Assembly (NCBI GenBank): GCA_023213395.1
Contig: CM041465.1
Coordinates: forward strand, 185,635,741-185,699,740
Direction of reading: 5' to 3'
Length of the DNA stretch: 64,000 nt
Source of the DNA: Cycas panzhihuaensis
Taxonomy: Eukaryota; Cycadophyta
Part shown: piece after piece, positions 48,583 through 59,817 of the stretch
How the letters are laid out: each line of letters begins with the position of its first letter
Position numbering within the stretch: position 1 is the stretch's first letter
Notes under the pieces: generated by a model
The model's input: the letters and a program-made list of their open reading frames with translations, nothing else
Database searches by the model: none
What the model was told of the DNA's origin: nothing
Program-made: the position numbers and the translations under genes

Positions 48583-48813
48583 AAAGTATTATTTAGATGA
48601 CTAAGAATTCATTCTTTTATGGTAGGACTAAGCATATTAAAATATAACATCACTTCATCAAAGGGCTAGTACATCAAGGAGAGTTGGAGTTGGTCTACTA
48701 TAACATAGAAGATCAAGTGGTAGACATCTTCACAAAGGTACTTAGCAAAATAAAATTCAACAAATTCAAAGATAAGCTTGGAGTCCTCCCAAATAGGCAT
48801 TAAAAGAGAGAAA

Positions 48814-49046
48814 TGTTAAGACAATGCCTATATCAGAACATGTCTTAAATATCTCATTATTATATTATATAATATTTGTCAATACCATATGGTGATGGAC
48901 TTTAAGGCTTGTGACCCTCTGTACAGATATATAAATACCAAAACCCAAATATCTTCTAATTATTTGGTACTTTTACTACTATTGACCACCTACCTATAAT
49001 CCAAGATTCTCATGTGGGTTTACCTATGTATGGTGTATGCTTTACA
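48814..49046 (+). repeat. 3' LTR of copia F
   Basis: Starts TGTTAAGACAATGCC directly after the polypurine tract. The end at CTTTACA 49046 is tentative; a TATA-like CTATAAATAG at 49068 could mean the LTR extends to about 49260. Confidence 0.55.
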
Positions 49047-49729
49047 AATATGACCTATCATTAGACTCTATAAATAGATAAATATAAGATTGGAAGGAGG
49101 GAAGGAAGGTAAGGAATGAAAGGAAATTTCAAATAACGAAGTATACCTATTAGGCTAAGTAAAAGTTAAAACTTTGTTTCTTTGTTCTTTTTCTCTTTTG
49201 TGTCCCTCTATACCTATTTGCTATAAGTTGAGGTGTTAATGCATCCAACTAATTTATCAATGAGTAATGAGAGTGGTTAGTATATACAACATGAATTTCC
49301 TCTCTATCTATTGACATTTGTATTACTTCTCATCCATTTGTAACTAGCAAAGTAGTAATAAGCACATTAATTTTGAATAAGTATGTTAGTTGATTAGCTA
49401 ATATACTTCATTAAATATCTAATTATTAAAATATTATCTACTAATTATTGAAGTAGATGAATATTGGGCCTACCCCCTTAGTTCTCTAGATTAACCTCTA
49501 CGTACCCACTTGTTGATGTTACTCCCTCCTTATTTTCCAATTCTCATTCAAATTGAGGGATCAAATTATAGGTTAACCAATTGTATATTAGCATGAAGCC
49601 TGTAAACTTCATCCATAATTATGATTAGTTAACCTCCTTCTATGTTTAACAAACTTTAGAGGTTTGTGTATTAAGAAGTCTAGTTATATATCTACAAAGC
49701 CCATTTATTGGGCCCAATTTCTTAATTAA

Positions 49730-52690
49730 AGGCAAATTCACCCAAGGCCTCTTTTGTTTCAATATCTAAATTTTTAATAAATCCCTCCCTACTTAGTAGA
49801 TCCTCTTCCTCTTAAGAAAGGATAATTCTCTCTATCATGGAGACCAAATTAGAATATAAAGGTTCAACTAAAGCATTCTCTATCTCCTTAACCTTCCCTA
49901 CCACTCTTCCAATGTTAATAATATTTACACCTAATATATGTTACCACTCTTTAATAAATAGCCTTATTAGGCTACCTTAAGCATTAAGTGTGGCTACCCT
50001 CTATTTAAAACTACAAAAAGAACTTCACTCTTATAACCCTTACTCAAAGGCAATTTGTATTATGTTAAGATTCATTTGATTCTAATTATCCTATGCTTAA
50101 GCTTAAATAGTTGGTCTATACAATCCTATAACTTAGGAGCTATCTGATTATCCTCTTTAGCATACATTTCTATTATAGTGTCTATAGTTTTCATAACCTT
50201 TTCACCTTTAGTTACATTTCTCTACATCTTCTCTACTTCTTCTATAAACCCAAATTGTAGAGGTTACATAAATAACTTCTCCCATAATTGAGTTAAGTGA
50301 TTCACCTTTTTATTTAGGGCTAAACTCTCTATTCTCAAGGCTTTATTCTTTTGCATCACATTTTATAATTGTAATTAGAGGTAATTCACCTTATCTCCTT
50401 CCACCTCTTATGTGGCCATGTGTAATTCTATAAACTCAGTTATTAAGTCATCTCACATAGACTATGAAATGGCCTTTACCTACTTCTTACCCTTGACTAT
50501 AATATTTTGCATTACTTTATCTTTTTTCCTCTATTGACAAAACCTTTCTTTAGTTATTTCATCAATGGTTAGTACTTGACCTTCCTTTGAGGCTAACCTT
50601 TAAGCCTTCATCTACTCCTTATCCTAGGGATATAGTATAAATAGTTGTTCTTCTTCATGCTCCTAAATCTAATTAGCTTGTATGTGATGCTAAGGGCTAC
50701 CATTTGTTATCTACATAACTTATATCAACTATAATGGTATTAATTTTTTTATTTATGAGGGAAAGTGTCTTGATCCCTCTATCATGTTCTTTAGTTAGGG
50801 GCCTTCTCAAGTATATATATCCTCTCACTATAAATCATCCTAACTAAGGCCATAATCTTACTATGTAATTACCTATTATACAGATGTTGTATTAGGTACA
50901 ATCTCACCTTGATTTAGTGAAGATCTTGATTCCTTAAAAGTTAAGTTTATGGCTTTCTCTGTAGACACTACTACTTGAATCATAATACCTTATAGGTTTT
51001 AGGAAACCACCTCATCCATCATTAGGGTGATTAACATATCCATCTAGTAATCCAATTGGCTCCTTTCTACCATAACTTAGGTAATACTTATATCCATCTA
51101 GTAATCCAATTGGCTCCTTTCTACCATAACTTAGGTAATACTTATTTCTTTTGTATTACCATTTTACTAATAATAGTTAGAACTAATGAAATTTCATTTA
51201 CTATATTTTCCCTTTACATAAAACTCACTATTTTAAGTCCAACCTATGGTACCTATAAAGGAGATGGTTGTTTATGACCTATATGATAATGCTAATTGTA
51301 ACTTGGGAAACAACTCGTATCATAATTAGTATTGCAATTTGTAGTGTGGCTAGTGATACAACTAGTGGTTGTTCAGGTTTCACTACTTAAGGAGAAGGGA
51401 TTGGAAAAGGAGTTTTTCTCTTTTAACTAAATGTTTAGCCAAAATCTCCTATTCTTTTCTTAGAGTTGGGAAAAACATTCTTTAATAAACCATTTGCAAT
51501 TAACCCCTAGTTTCACTATAAATTAGGGTCAACTACCCCTACACCAACAAAGTAAGTGGTGGAAAATTATAAACTAGTTATATAAACATTTGACTCTATT
51601 TTTTAGTTTCTAAAACTCTCCAAAGCTATCACATGTGCTTTTGGTGTCATAACTACATGCTTACCACATATATGTGTATTAGTCCATCTCATTCATAATA
51701 CCTTTCTTGAGTCTTTCTTGGTCTACATGCTTTTAATGAGGCATATATAGTTTCAATGTCCATACACCTAACTACCCCTTAATAGCCCATTTATATTGGC
51801 CTTTTTCAACAAGGGGTTTTCTTTAGTTTAGGATACAACCTAACCTTGATTAATGGTACTTGTTTATATACTTCTATGAAATACAACTGGGTAGATGGGC
51901 ACTTAGGTAAATAGAAGGCATAACCCTTATATTTGTATAACTAAATGGTATGAATGTCTATAAATAAGTAGAAATCCCAATTCATTTTTTGACCCAACCT
52001 CATGAGCCACTTCTTTACATCCTCATCTATTCTAATTAGCTCATAATAAAATCTTGTTACTATAAATAAGAATTCATCTACTAAGTCCTAATAATATAAT
52101 GTTGCTCTTGAGTCTCATACCTTGGAGAACTAGAAATGAATGGGAATGTTCTCTATGGGTGGTTCCTTATTTGGAGGAAAATAAGTAATCTTCAATATCC
52201 CTAAAATTGCATAGACCAAATATCTTATTATGTGGAACTATCTACTAGAAAATATATTACATAACTACCCTATAATATAATCACTAAGTATTATTACTTA
52301 ATTAAAAGAGTAATTGATTCTTTAACCCTAGGATATAACATATGTGTGTACTAAGTCCAACTTTATATCATTCTCATACCCAAAGACTTTAGCCAAGAAT
52401 GTAATCTAGAATTAAGTATGATTATCAAACATCATCAAAGGAATATCCTTTTTATTTTGATCATATTTATGTTGCAAAATCATCTAACTATATATTATCT
52501 TACCTAATTTATCATCCTTTCTCATGGTCTCCTTGAGTCTAATTAGGTCATAAGTTATCACAAGCTCAGATAGCCAAAATGTCCTTAGGAGGTTTTCAAG
52601 TGTAAGATCACAAACTAGTTACTTCTCAAGGCTAAAAAAACATCTTTCTTCTAGCTAAGGATTCTAAGAAAAAAGACATACCAACTTAAG
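49730..52690 (-). pseudogene. Region U: long unrecognised broken reading frame
   Basis: A single minus-strand frame, with a few shifts, can be followed from about 52690 down to 49730, close to 1,000 codons. Nearly all stops are TAA/TAG. The N-terminal part reads LRTFWLSELVITYDLIRLKE, then DDKLGKIIYS, LMMFDNHT, VFGYENDIKLDLVHTYVIS, ITYFPPNKEPPIENIPIH, DEFLFIVTRFYYELIRIDED and AFYLPKCPSTQLYFIEVYKQ. The C-terminal part (50700-49750) is Gln/Glu/Lys-rich and heptad-like: EHEEEQLFILY, NKALRIESLALNKKVNHLTQ, EMYAKEDNQIAP. Weaker coding-like sequence continues upstream to about 53900 (LQVMKDMWRSITKSWKESL). I see no RT, integrase, RNase H, protease or zinc knuckle. It may be an extra ORF of a retroelement, an unknown gag, or a host-derived pseudogene. 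Confidence 0.45.
51036..51143. repeat. Two identical 54-bp tandem copies in region U
   Basis: Unit ATATCCATCTAGTAATCCAA plus 34 bp, repeated without any difference (51036-51089, 51090-51143). 18 codons, so frame-preserving (KYYLSYGRKEPIGLLDGY on the minus strand). Confidence 0.95.
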
Positions 52691-52699
52691 GCATGGAAA

Positions 52700-53997
52700 T
52701 ATTGGAAGAGTTAAGATTATATAAACTAGTTATGTTCCCCATAGATTATTATGCACCTCCTGTTTTACTTTATACAAATCAAAATACCTTAGATTATAGC
52801 TAGTTATTATGTTATTAATGATTGCCATATATGTACTATATTCAAACTATGAGTGTAGTATGAGGTAAAAAATTTACCTCTATTTACCTTTTAACAATTT
52901 AATATTTATAATTGCTCTACTCTTTACTGCTAGATTTCATTGAGAATAATGATAATCTAAAGGAAAAGGAGTAAAATCTCAATAGACAAACGTTAGTAAA
53001 GGCCACAATCTTTACATGCTTAAATTTTAATGGAGCATTTATTGTCATTTCATGTTAATAAATAAATGCATCTTTGGGTATCGTTGCTTCTTTACAACCT
53101 TGGATCTCGCTCCTCTTGCACTCTATGCATGCCCTTTATAATTCACTTTGCTTGGGGAAGTTATAAGTCAAAAGATATTCATGCTTCTTCATTTAACACT
53201 TTATAAATTAATGCCTCACTAGCATCTTTAGGTCGTAATCGAAATCTCCTTTGTATCCAACCACAAATTCATCAATTGTGAAGTGTTTAATTAGTTACCA
53301 TGTGGTATCTATTGGATAGTCCTAATTTATACTTTTTGTTATTAAGTTTTCTTGCAAAGAACTACTTGTTGGCTTGTTCAAATCATCATCCTTTTCTCTT
53401 TACAACAAGTGCACATAGGGTCCAAGTATAAAATCCTCTAAATGCCACCATGTATACCTAGATCTAATGGTTGGTCTCATCTCCCTCCTTGCCATCTCAT
53501 GGATTGTATCTCATTCAACTTTTTTCTTATCACTTCAAATGAGTGAAGCCTTTCACCACGAGTACCGTAGACATGGCCATATATTCAATAGATTAATGAA
53601 CTTGATTTAACCTACATCTTTTCTCTCATGAACTTCTATTGTATGGCTTTAATTTTCTTAGTGTTTCATTTCTATAAGGATTCTTTCCATGATTTAGTAA
53701 TGCTTCTCCACATATCTTTCATCACTCATAAGCTATTTACCTCATGGATCATCTCCTCATGAATGACTCTCTTATTGTAAGGCCTAATTTGGTGATATTA
53801 GCTAGACCTATACTTTCACAAACATCATCGACCAAAATAGTTTAATATTATATATTATGAACATTAATAATGATACTTTTGTTATATGATACCTCTCTAT
53901 TTCTTCTCTTACACTACTCATTTCTTGAATCATCATTTACCTTTTTTTTCATACTTGAAAATGATAAGCAAAATTTTAGAGACATTATTTGATGTGG
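52700..53997. other. Remainder of region U
   Basis: AT-rich. 53560-53900 has minus-strand coding-like stretches that may be the N-terminal part of the U frame; 52700-53040 shows nothing recognisable. The right boundary is set by the sudden start of copia integrase at 53998. Confidence 0.3.
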
Positions 53998-54651
53998 TAA
54001 CATGGGCCTCAAACTTTTGAAAATTTTAAAGAATTTAAGAAAGAAGCATAAATAGCAAATAGTGATAAGGTGAAAATCCTTAGATCATCTAATGGAAGTG
54101 AATATACATCTAAAGAATTTAAATAATATTACAAGGATAATGGAATCAAGAGATAATTCTCTACTCCATATACACCTAAACAAAACTCTATAGCTAAGAG
54201 AATAAATCACACCTTGGTTGAAAAGGCCATGCCAATGATGAAGAATAAAAATATAGTAGACTCGTTTTGATGTGAAATAGTAAAGATAATAGTATATTTA
54301 GCAAACAAGAGTATAACCAAGGCAACTAAGGATGTTAAGAAGGCATGGATTGGTATCAAACCAATAGTCAATCATCTCAAAATTTTGGGTTTTACAACAT
54401 AGATAGACACACCCAAGGAGAAGTGACAAAAGCTTGAAGTTAAAACTTCTATATACATGTTTCTTGGCTATAGCAAAGTACGCAAAGATTATAAGGTTAA
54501 TGATTTGTAAGTAAAGAAAATATAAATCTCATGACTTGATTTTTAATAAAAATGATTATGAGATTGATATGAACAAAGTAATTGAAGAACAACCTAAATC
54601 TAGTTGTTCATATCAATCTAATTTAGAACCAAGTATTTTAAGGCAAGTTGA
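53998..54651 (+). pseudogene. Copia C integrase relic
   Basis: Plus-strand integrase core and C-terminal part. QTFENFKEFKKEAQ leads to KVKILRSSNGSEYTSKEFKQ (the D-N-G-G-E-Y block, with N for D), then FSTPYTPKQNSIAKRINHTL with the usual catalytic-glutamate region changed (A-K-R for A-E-R), and FLGYSKVRKDYKV. It starts abruptly at 53998. It is cut at 54651 by copia B, and the linker to RT resumes at 62118. Confidence 0.8.
54581..54651 (+). repeat. Left copy of the 71-bp duplication flanking copia B
   Basis: 71 bp ending exactly at the left end of copia B. It matches 62118-62188, which begins exactly at the right end of B, with 8 differences and no gaps. Confidence 0.9.
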
Positions 54652-55035
54652 TGAGAAATAGCAGGATCTAAATACATGTGCCTTAATTCAAGTACAATAA
54701 GCAAAAGATTAATAAATATTTAATAAATTAAGAAAATAAGCAAGACGTATGATCATGCAATGGTATGGGTGAATTCACCACAATCGTAGGCTCTCTCTTA
54801 GGCAGAGCTTCTACATTAATCAAAATCCAACATAAAGTACAAAGGTATAGGGTAATATTTAAATCCATCTACCAAGATTACAATGCATTAGGATAGGTCA
54901 ACTTAATGGCACAAGAGGTGGACCTGACCTCACTATCCAATGTGATTTAATTACATAAAAGGGTTCATCAATACATTATCATCATGAATTTACATAAATG
55001 AGAAGAAATAGAGGAGATATTACAATGTTTTAACA
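54652..55035 (-). repeat. Left (3') LTR of copia B
   Basis: 384 bp, TGAGAAATAGC...GTTTTAACA. Confidence 0.92.
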
Positions 55036-55044
55036 CCCTCCTTA

Positions 55045-56465
55045 ATAGCAACTTCATTTCTTTAAATGCCGAGGTCAAATCTAAACTGCTTAAACTTTAG
55101 TTTACTAAGTGCTTTAGTGAAGATGTTTACAACGGTCTTGATGGGATGGTAGGTGAGATCAACTTCTGCTTTGGACATGCTCACAAATGAAGTGATGATG
55201 GACCTCAATGTGCTTGATTCTAGCATGGAATATAGGATTCTTCGTCATCTTTAACACACTTTAATTGTCATAGTACATGATGGTTGGTGAAGTTTGTTGA
55301 AGTCCAAACTCGGCGAGAATCCTTCTAAGCCAAATCAACTCGGTTATAGCATGGATAAGCGCTTTATATTACGCTTTAGTGGAGGAAAGGGCAAAAATGG
55401 GTTGCTTTTACGACTCCATGAGATTACGGTGAGTTCAAATCAAAACAATAACCTAAAGTTGAATGGCATGTATCCTAGCAACTAGCCCAATCAAGATTTG
55501 TATGTGCCTTTAGAATAGGTGATTTAGTCTTATTGTACTCAAGGCCAAACTAATGAGTGCCACGAATATATTTGAGTATCCTGGTGGTTGCTTTCCAATG
55601 AGATGCTTTCGTCTATGACATTTACCTGGAGTAGATCCCTACTGCATATGAGATGTCTGGGCAAGTATGAGTGAGATAGATGAGACTCCCAACTAACTAC
55701 TGGTACAAAGTAGGATCGAAAGGTTTTCCTTATTCATCCAAGTTTAACTTAGTTCTTGTCTCCATAGGAATTGGTACAAGCTTGTATTCGGTTGTCTGAA
55801 TATTTCCAAGAGTTCATTAGCATACTTGGTTTGAGTTAGAAGGATTTGTCCTAGTTCTTGCTAAACTTCAATTCCAAGGAATTAATGAAGTAAGCCAAGG
55901 TCGATCATCTCAAAATTGCTCTTCAACTTTGATTAGAGCCAAGATATTCCATCTGTATCATTACTAATGATAGCAAGATCGTCTACATAAAGTACAATGA
56001 TGGTGATTAAATTATCTCTAACTCGAATATAGAGATCGGGGTTAGAGTGAGCGATTAAATCCATCTTTGAGTGAGAAATGCATCTATCTTTGCATACCGG
56101 GCATGTAGTACACCTTGAGTCCATAAAGAGCTTTCTTAAGTCTACAAACTAAATGTTCTTATCCTATAACAAAGATAACCTAGGGGTTGTTTCAAGAAAA
56201 CCTCTTATTTGAGCTCTCTATTAAGGAAAGCACTCTTTACATCCATTTTGTAGACAAGCCATCCAAATTAGGTCATTGTTAAGGACATAACCAAATGAAA
56301 TGTGGTCATGTTAGCTACTGGTGCAAAGGTCTCATCATAGTCAATCCCTCCTATTGTTTGAGACCTCTTGTAATAAGGCAAGCTTTGTGATGCTCCACAA
56401 TACCATCTACATGGAACTTTATCTTGTACAGCCATCTACAGTTAATTGCTTTCTTCCCAGGTGGT
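55045..56465 (-). pseudogene. Copia B reverse transcriptase-RNase H relic
   Basis: RT opens near 56465 with PGKKAINCRWLYKIKFHVDG, continues VFPLSLIE-type decayed sequence to KKALYGLK (about 56130) and an intact catalytic box LYVDDL (55978-55989). LVGSLIYLTHTCPDISYAVG (about 55690-55640) marks the RT/RNase H connection. RNase H runs to the polypurine tract at 55043. It lost function through stops and frameshifts rather than loss of the Y-V-D-D motif, in contrast to copia A. Confidence 0.87.
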
Positions 56466-57990
56466 AATTCAGTCAACTCCTAAGTGTCATTTTTAAGATA
56501 GAATTCATCTCTTCATCCATAGTTGCTTTCTACGTTTAGTCTTCGATTTGCTCAAACATGGAAGGTTCCAGAGTTTCAAGGACATGTGCCATGAGGGCAA
56601 AATTTACAGAGTGTCTCATCTTGGAAGGCCTCTTTATAGCTATGGGAGGAGGAGGAGAATCCTTTAAAAGTTGTTGTACCCACTTAGGAGGTGGCTAAAA
56701 TATGGTGGCTTCTACTTGAAGGTCATCAATTGAAATGGGAGGTAAATTTGTGCTTACTTTAGTGGATGAAAAGGAAGCTATTGGGATTGATGATGGACCA
56801 GAGTGTAGGAGTAAATCAAGACAAGTAGCTCTAAAGTTTGTCCAATGGTCACTTGTGTCACACCAACTTCATCTTCTGCTATAATCTAATATGGAGGAGG
56901 TGTTAATACGTGGTTCTTCTAAAAAGATTACATCCTAGTTATGTAAGCTTGGTTATCAACTATGTCAAAGACTTTATAGGCTTTATAACTAGGTGCATAG
57001 CCAAGGAAGATGTACTTGAGGCTCTTGTCATCAAGTTTCTTCCTGTTATCCTTTAGGACATATTTATATGTTGTGCATCCGGAGATTCTTAAGTGAGCTC
57101 TGAGATGGTTTACGATCTAACCAAGCTTCTTCAAGAGTAATGTTCCTAATCGCAATTATGGGACTTATGTTGGTTAGGTAGCGATCGTGGCAATGGCATC
57201 GACCAAAATCTAGTGGCAAGGTTGGCCATACTAAGCATGGTTTTTCCTTTATTGATCAAAATCGATTCATCCTTTCAACTACACCATTTCTTTGAGGTAT
57301 TTAGGGAGTAAAAATTGACGTTGGATGCCATGTTCTTTGTAAAAGTTAATAAACCGATTTGAACTGTACTCACCACCATTATTGGATATAAGGGTCTTGA
57401 TTCTCATTTCACTTTCATTTTCGATGTGACTTTGAACTCTTTGAATACATAAAGGATTGATATTTGTTTCTCAAGAAGTAGACCCATGCTTTCCTTGAGA
57501 AGTCATCTATGAAGGTAATGAAATACCAACTACCATTGAGAGATTGGGTGGATATAGACCCACAAATATCGAATGTACTAACTCTAATAGTTTTGAAGCT
57601 CTCCAAGTATTCTTGAAAGGAAATTTTTCTCTTTGTTTCTTTCCCTTTAGGCATGCCTCACATGTGTTTCGATATCTCATGATTTTGGGTAGGTCATATA
57701 CCATTTTGAGCCGAGACATGAGATTCAAGTTTTGTATATTTAAATGACCTATGCATTGATGCCATAGGTGGTCTTTGTATCTATTAATGGTCACTCCATC
57801 CTTTGAATGGGAGAATTCTCCTAGTTCATATATGCAAGGGGACTCTTCCTCAATTACATCCTTCTCCTTATCACATTGAGTTGTGTTGGCCATTCAGCAG
57901 GATTCATGTTGAGGAGTAGTGGTAAGAGGGACTCTATCTAGCCTATATAAGCCACCATCTTCATGTCCTATGGCCACAAGTTTTCTCTAA
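56466..57990 (-). pseudogene. Copia B integrase and gag-pre-integrase relic
   Basis: Gag-pre-integrase 57893-57660: HLWHQCIGHLNIQNLNLMSR, CEACLKGKK (zinc-binding H-H-C-C type). The integrase core follows with FDICG, FITFIDDFSRKAWVYFLRNK, then TLISNNGGEYSSNRF (catalytic D of the D-N-G-G-E block replaced by N). The C-terminal part KLDDKSLKYIFLGYAPSYKA is at about 57040-56980. A variable linker of ~450 bp separates it from RT. Confidence 0.85.
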
Positions 57991-58340
57991 CATGGTATGT
58001 AATTACTGCAAATGCCACGGCTAAAGAGGGCATCTAAGTTCTACTTATCCATTTGACTAATAGAAAGTAGGTTCATCTTCATAGCGGTACAAGGAACACA
58101 TTCTTGATGTGGTATCTAATGTTAGAGTCCTTCAATGTGATTAGTGCCCTACCAATTTTGGTCACATTGTAAGTCATGTTATCCCTAAATATGACTGTTT
58201 GAGTGTTGATTAGTTGGGTCTCTTCCAATATTTTTGAGAACCTATCATGTATCTTGTTACACTAGAATCAAAAAGCCATGTGGTCTCACTGTCAGTGAGA
58301 GGATAATCACGCAAAAATAAGTTATGGGAGGAGGAGTCTC
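57991..58340 (-). pseudogene. Copia B protease relic
   Basis: Active-site region TTWLFDSSVTRYMIGSQK at about 58290-58240 (D-S-S where D-S-G is usual), followed by decayed protease to the gag-pre-integrase segment. Collinear with 28960-29010 of copia A. Confidence 0.75.
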
Positions 58341-59817
58341 GACCATCTTCCATATTACCACCTTGTTATTGATTGTATTATTGGTTCCTTTGATTCTTGT
58401 TTGTGAACCGTTGCCTATTTTGAGGTCTTTGACCTTGTGTGGGCCTTGGATTCCAATTCTGTTGACAGAATTGGCCTTGAGGTTGATATGATGGCCCCCC
58501 TTGTGGGTGGAAAAGGCCCTCCTTGTTGTTGAACTAGACCGCCATATTGATAATAAGGGCCCCTCGTTGTGGAAAAGGGGCTCCTTGAGGAGGGTATGGT
58601 CCTCCTTGTTGATAAGAAGTTCCTTGTCTTTGTTGATTATAATTAGGGCCTTCTTGATGGTATGAAGGTGCTTCTGTTGATAATTAGAGGGTGGTTATTG
58701 ATAGACTAGCCCATATGCTTGGCTCCTTAGTTTTTGTGGTATGAAGGTGCTTCTTATTGATAATTAGGGGTGGTTATTGATAGACTAGCCCATAAGATGA
58801 TTTATAATTGAGGGTGGTTATTGATAGACTAGCCCATATGCTTGGCTCCTTAGTTTTAAAGAGTTATAAATCGACTTGTCTTCTAACGCATTCAACTAGG
58901 TGTCCAGTTTTCCATAATAGAGATAGGTTACATTTTCTTTACCATGCTATTTCTTTTGAGACTTTCCCTGTGGTTGATGTTGTAATTGTTGAAGCTACTG
59001 ATTTAGACAAGAGAAGGAGGAGGTACTAATAAAGATGTTACTGAGTTAGCTGATAATGTAACTCTTGTGATATATAGAGAGAGTCCAAGAGTTAAGCTAG
59101 GTCTTGTTGCTAGCTAAGCTGTTTAGTTGCTCTATTAACAGTCTTACCCTTTTCTGAGTTTCAGGCTACAAAGGTAGGAGCTGAGTCAGATGTCGATGTC
59201 ACTCCTAGTTGATTAAGAATATTTTCCTCTCGAAGCAAGAGCTCCTCAAAGTTTATGAAGTCCATCTTAGAATAATTATCATGTAACTTAGAGATAAAGG
59301 AGTTGTATTCAATAGATAAAATGTTTATAATGCTTGAGATTAGATCATGGCCAGAATGTGGCTCACTAAGGATAATCAATTGGATTCTAATAATTTTGAC
59401 TTCGGTTAAATGATTTGTAATGTTTCCGACAAAAGGCATGGCAAATAGGTGAGTCTTAAGGGTAAGAGACCTAGATTCGTCTTTCCTCTCATAAAGTGAA
59501 CAAAGTATGGTCCAAGCTTCATTTGAGCATTGTGATGTTTTAATATTTTGATCTACTTGGTCTTTAACCGCCAAGTGGAGGAAGGATAATGCTATGTTAT
59601 CCTTAGCTTTAAAGTTGGCTAAGGCTACAAGATCAAGTGGAATAGTTTTAGTGGGATCATTCGGATCTTGAGTGGGCTTAGGAATGGGTATGTCCCCATT
59701 GATATAGGCCCAATATTCATTCATAATAAGCAAGTTTTTGACTTGCTTTTTCCAAGGTATAAAGTTATTAATACCATTAAGTTTGATGTTGTTGAAAAGA
59801 AGCATTTGTAATATCAT
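58341..59817 (-). pseudogene. Copia B gag
   Basis: The longest intact frame of the window, 218 codons from 59817 to 59161. NNIKLNGINNFIPWKKQVKN is the copia gag opening, NEAWTILCSLYERKDESRSL the core, and NHLTEVKIIRIQLIIL follows. A single stop at 59161 ends the open part; gag continues beyond it into a Gln/Gly/Pro-rich tail (QRQGTSYQQGGPYPPQGAPF) with tandem duplications at 58661-58857. No obvious zinc knuckle. Builds the particle shell. Confidence 0.88.
58661..58857. repeat. Tandem duplications in the copia B gag tail
   Basis: Two units starting TATGAAGGTGCTTCT (58661, 58740) and a third partial unit from 58812. All share GGTGGTTATTGATAGACTAG. They encode part of the Gln/Asn-rich gag tail. 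Confidence 0.88.

Larger units (their letters stand above)
43139..48801 (+). pseudogene. Copia F gag-pol relic
   Basis: Collinear polyprotein. Gag from MNNVMVPKFDSINFLN (43139) ends in an Arg/Gly/Gln-rich tail near 44000. Protease traces (WYIDLSYYTHMT) at about 44165-44200, where the active-site D-S-G reads D-L-S. Gag-pre-integrase at 44560-44697 has TWHQRFGHMNHNNLASMMK. Integrase follows to about 45400 (KYFIKLIDNFIRMT, VFRCIPYTHMPK). RT from 45775 has the entry KAQLVVKGYVQVE, YQMDVNSAFLN and a catalytic box Y-V-D-N (46229-46240) in place of Y-V-D-D. RNase H reaches NNQSII at 46942, is interrupted by two LINE pieces, and resumes at 48600 (TKNSFFYGRTKHIKI) to KDKLGVLPN. Stops are mostly TAG/TAA at expected Gln or Trp codons. 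Confidence 0.85.
43073..49046 (+). mobile_element. Copia F, host of two nested LINE fragments
   Basis: Plus-strand copia covering gag to 3' LTR. The 5' end is unclear. 43073-43130 may be the last bases of its 5' LTR, with a worn primer site TTTAGTATGA (43134-43143). Alternatively its 5' LTR is the related copy at 12512, with A and G inserted in between. The 3' LTR (48814-49046) follows a clear polypurine tract AAAAGAGAGAAA (48802-48813). Confidence 0.75.
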
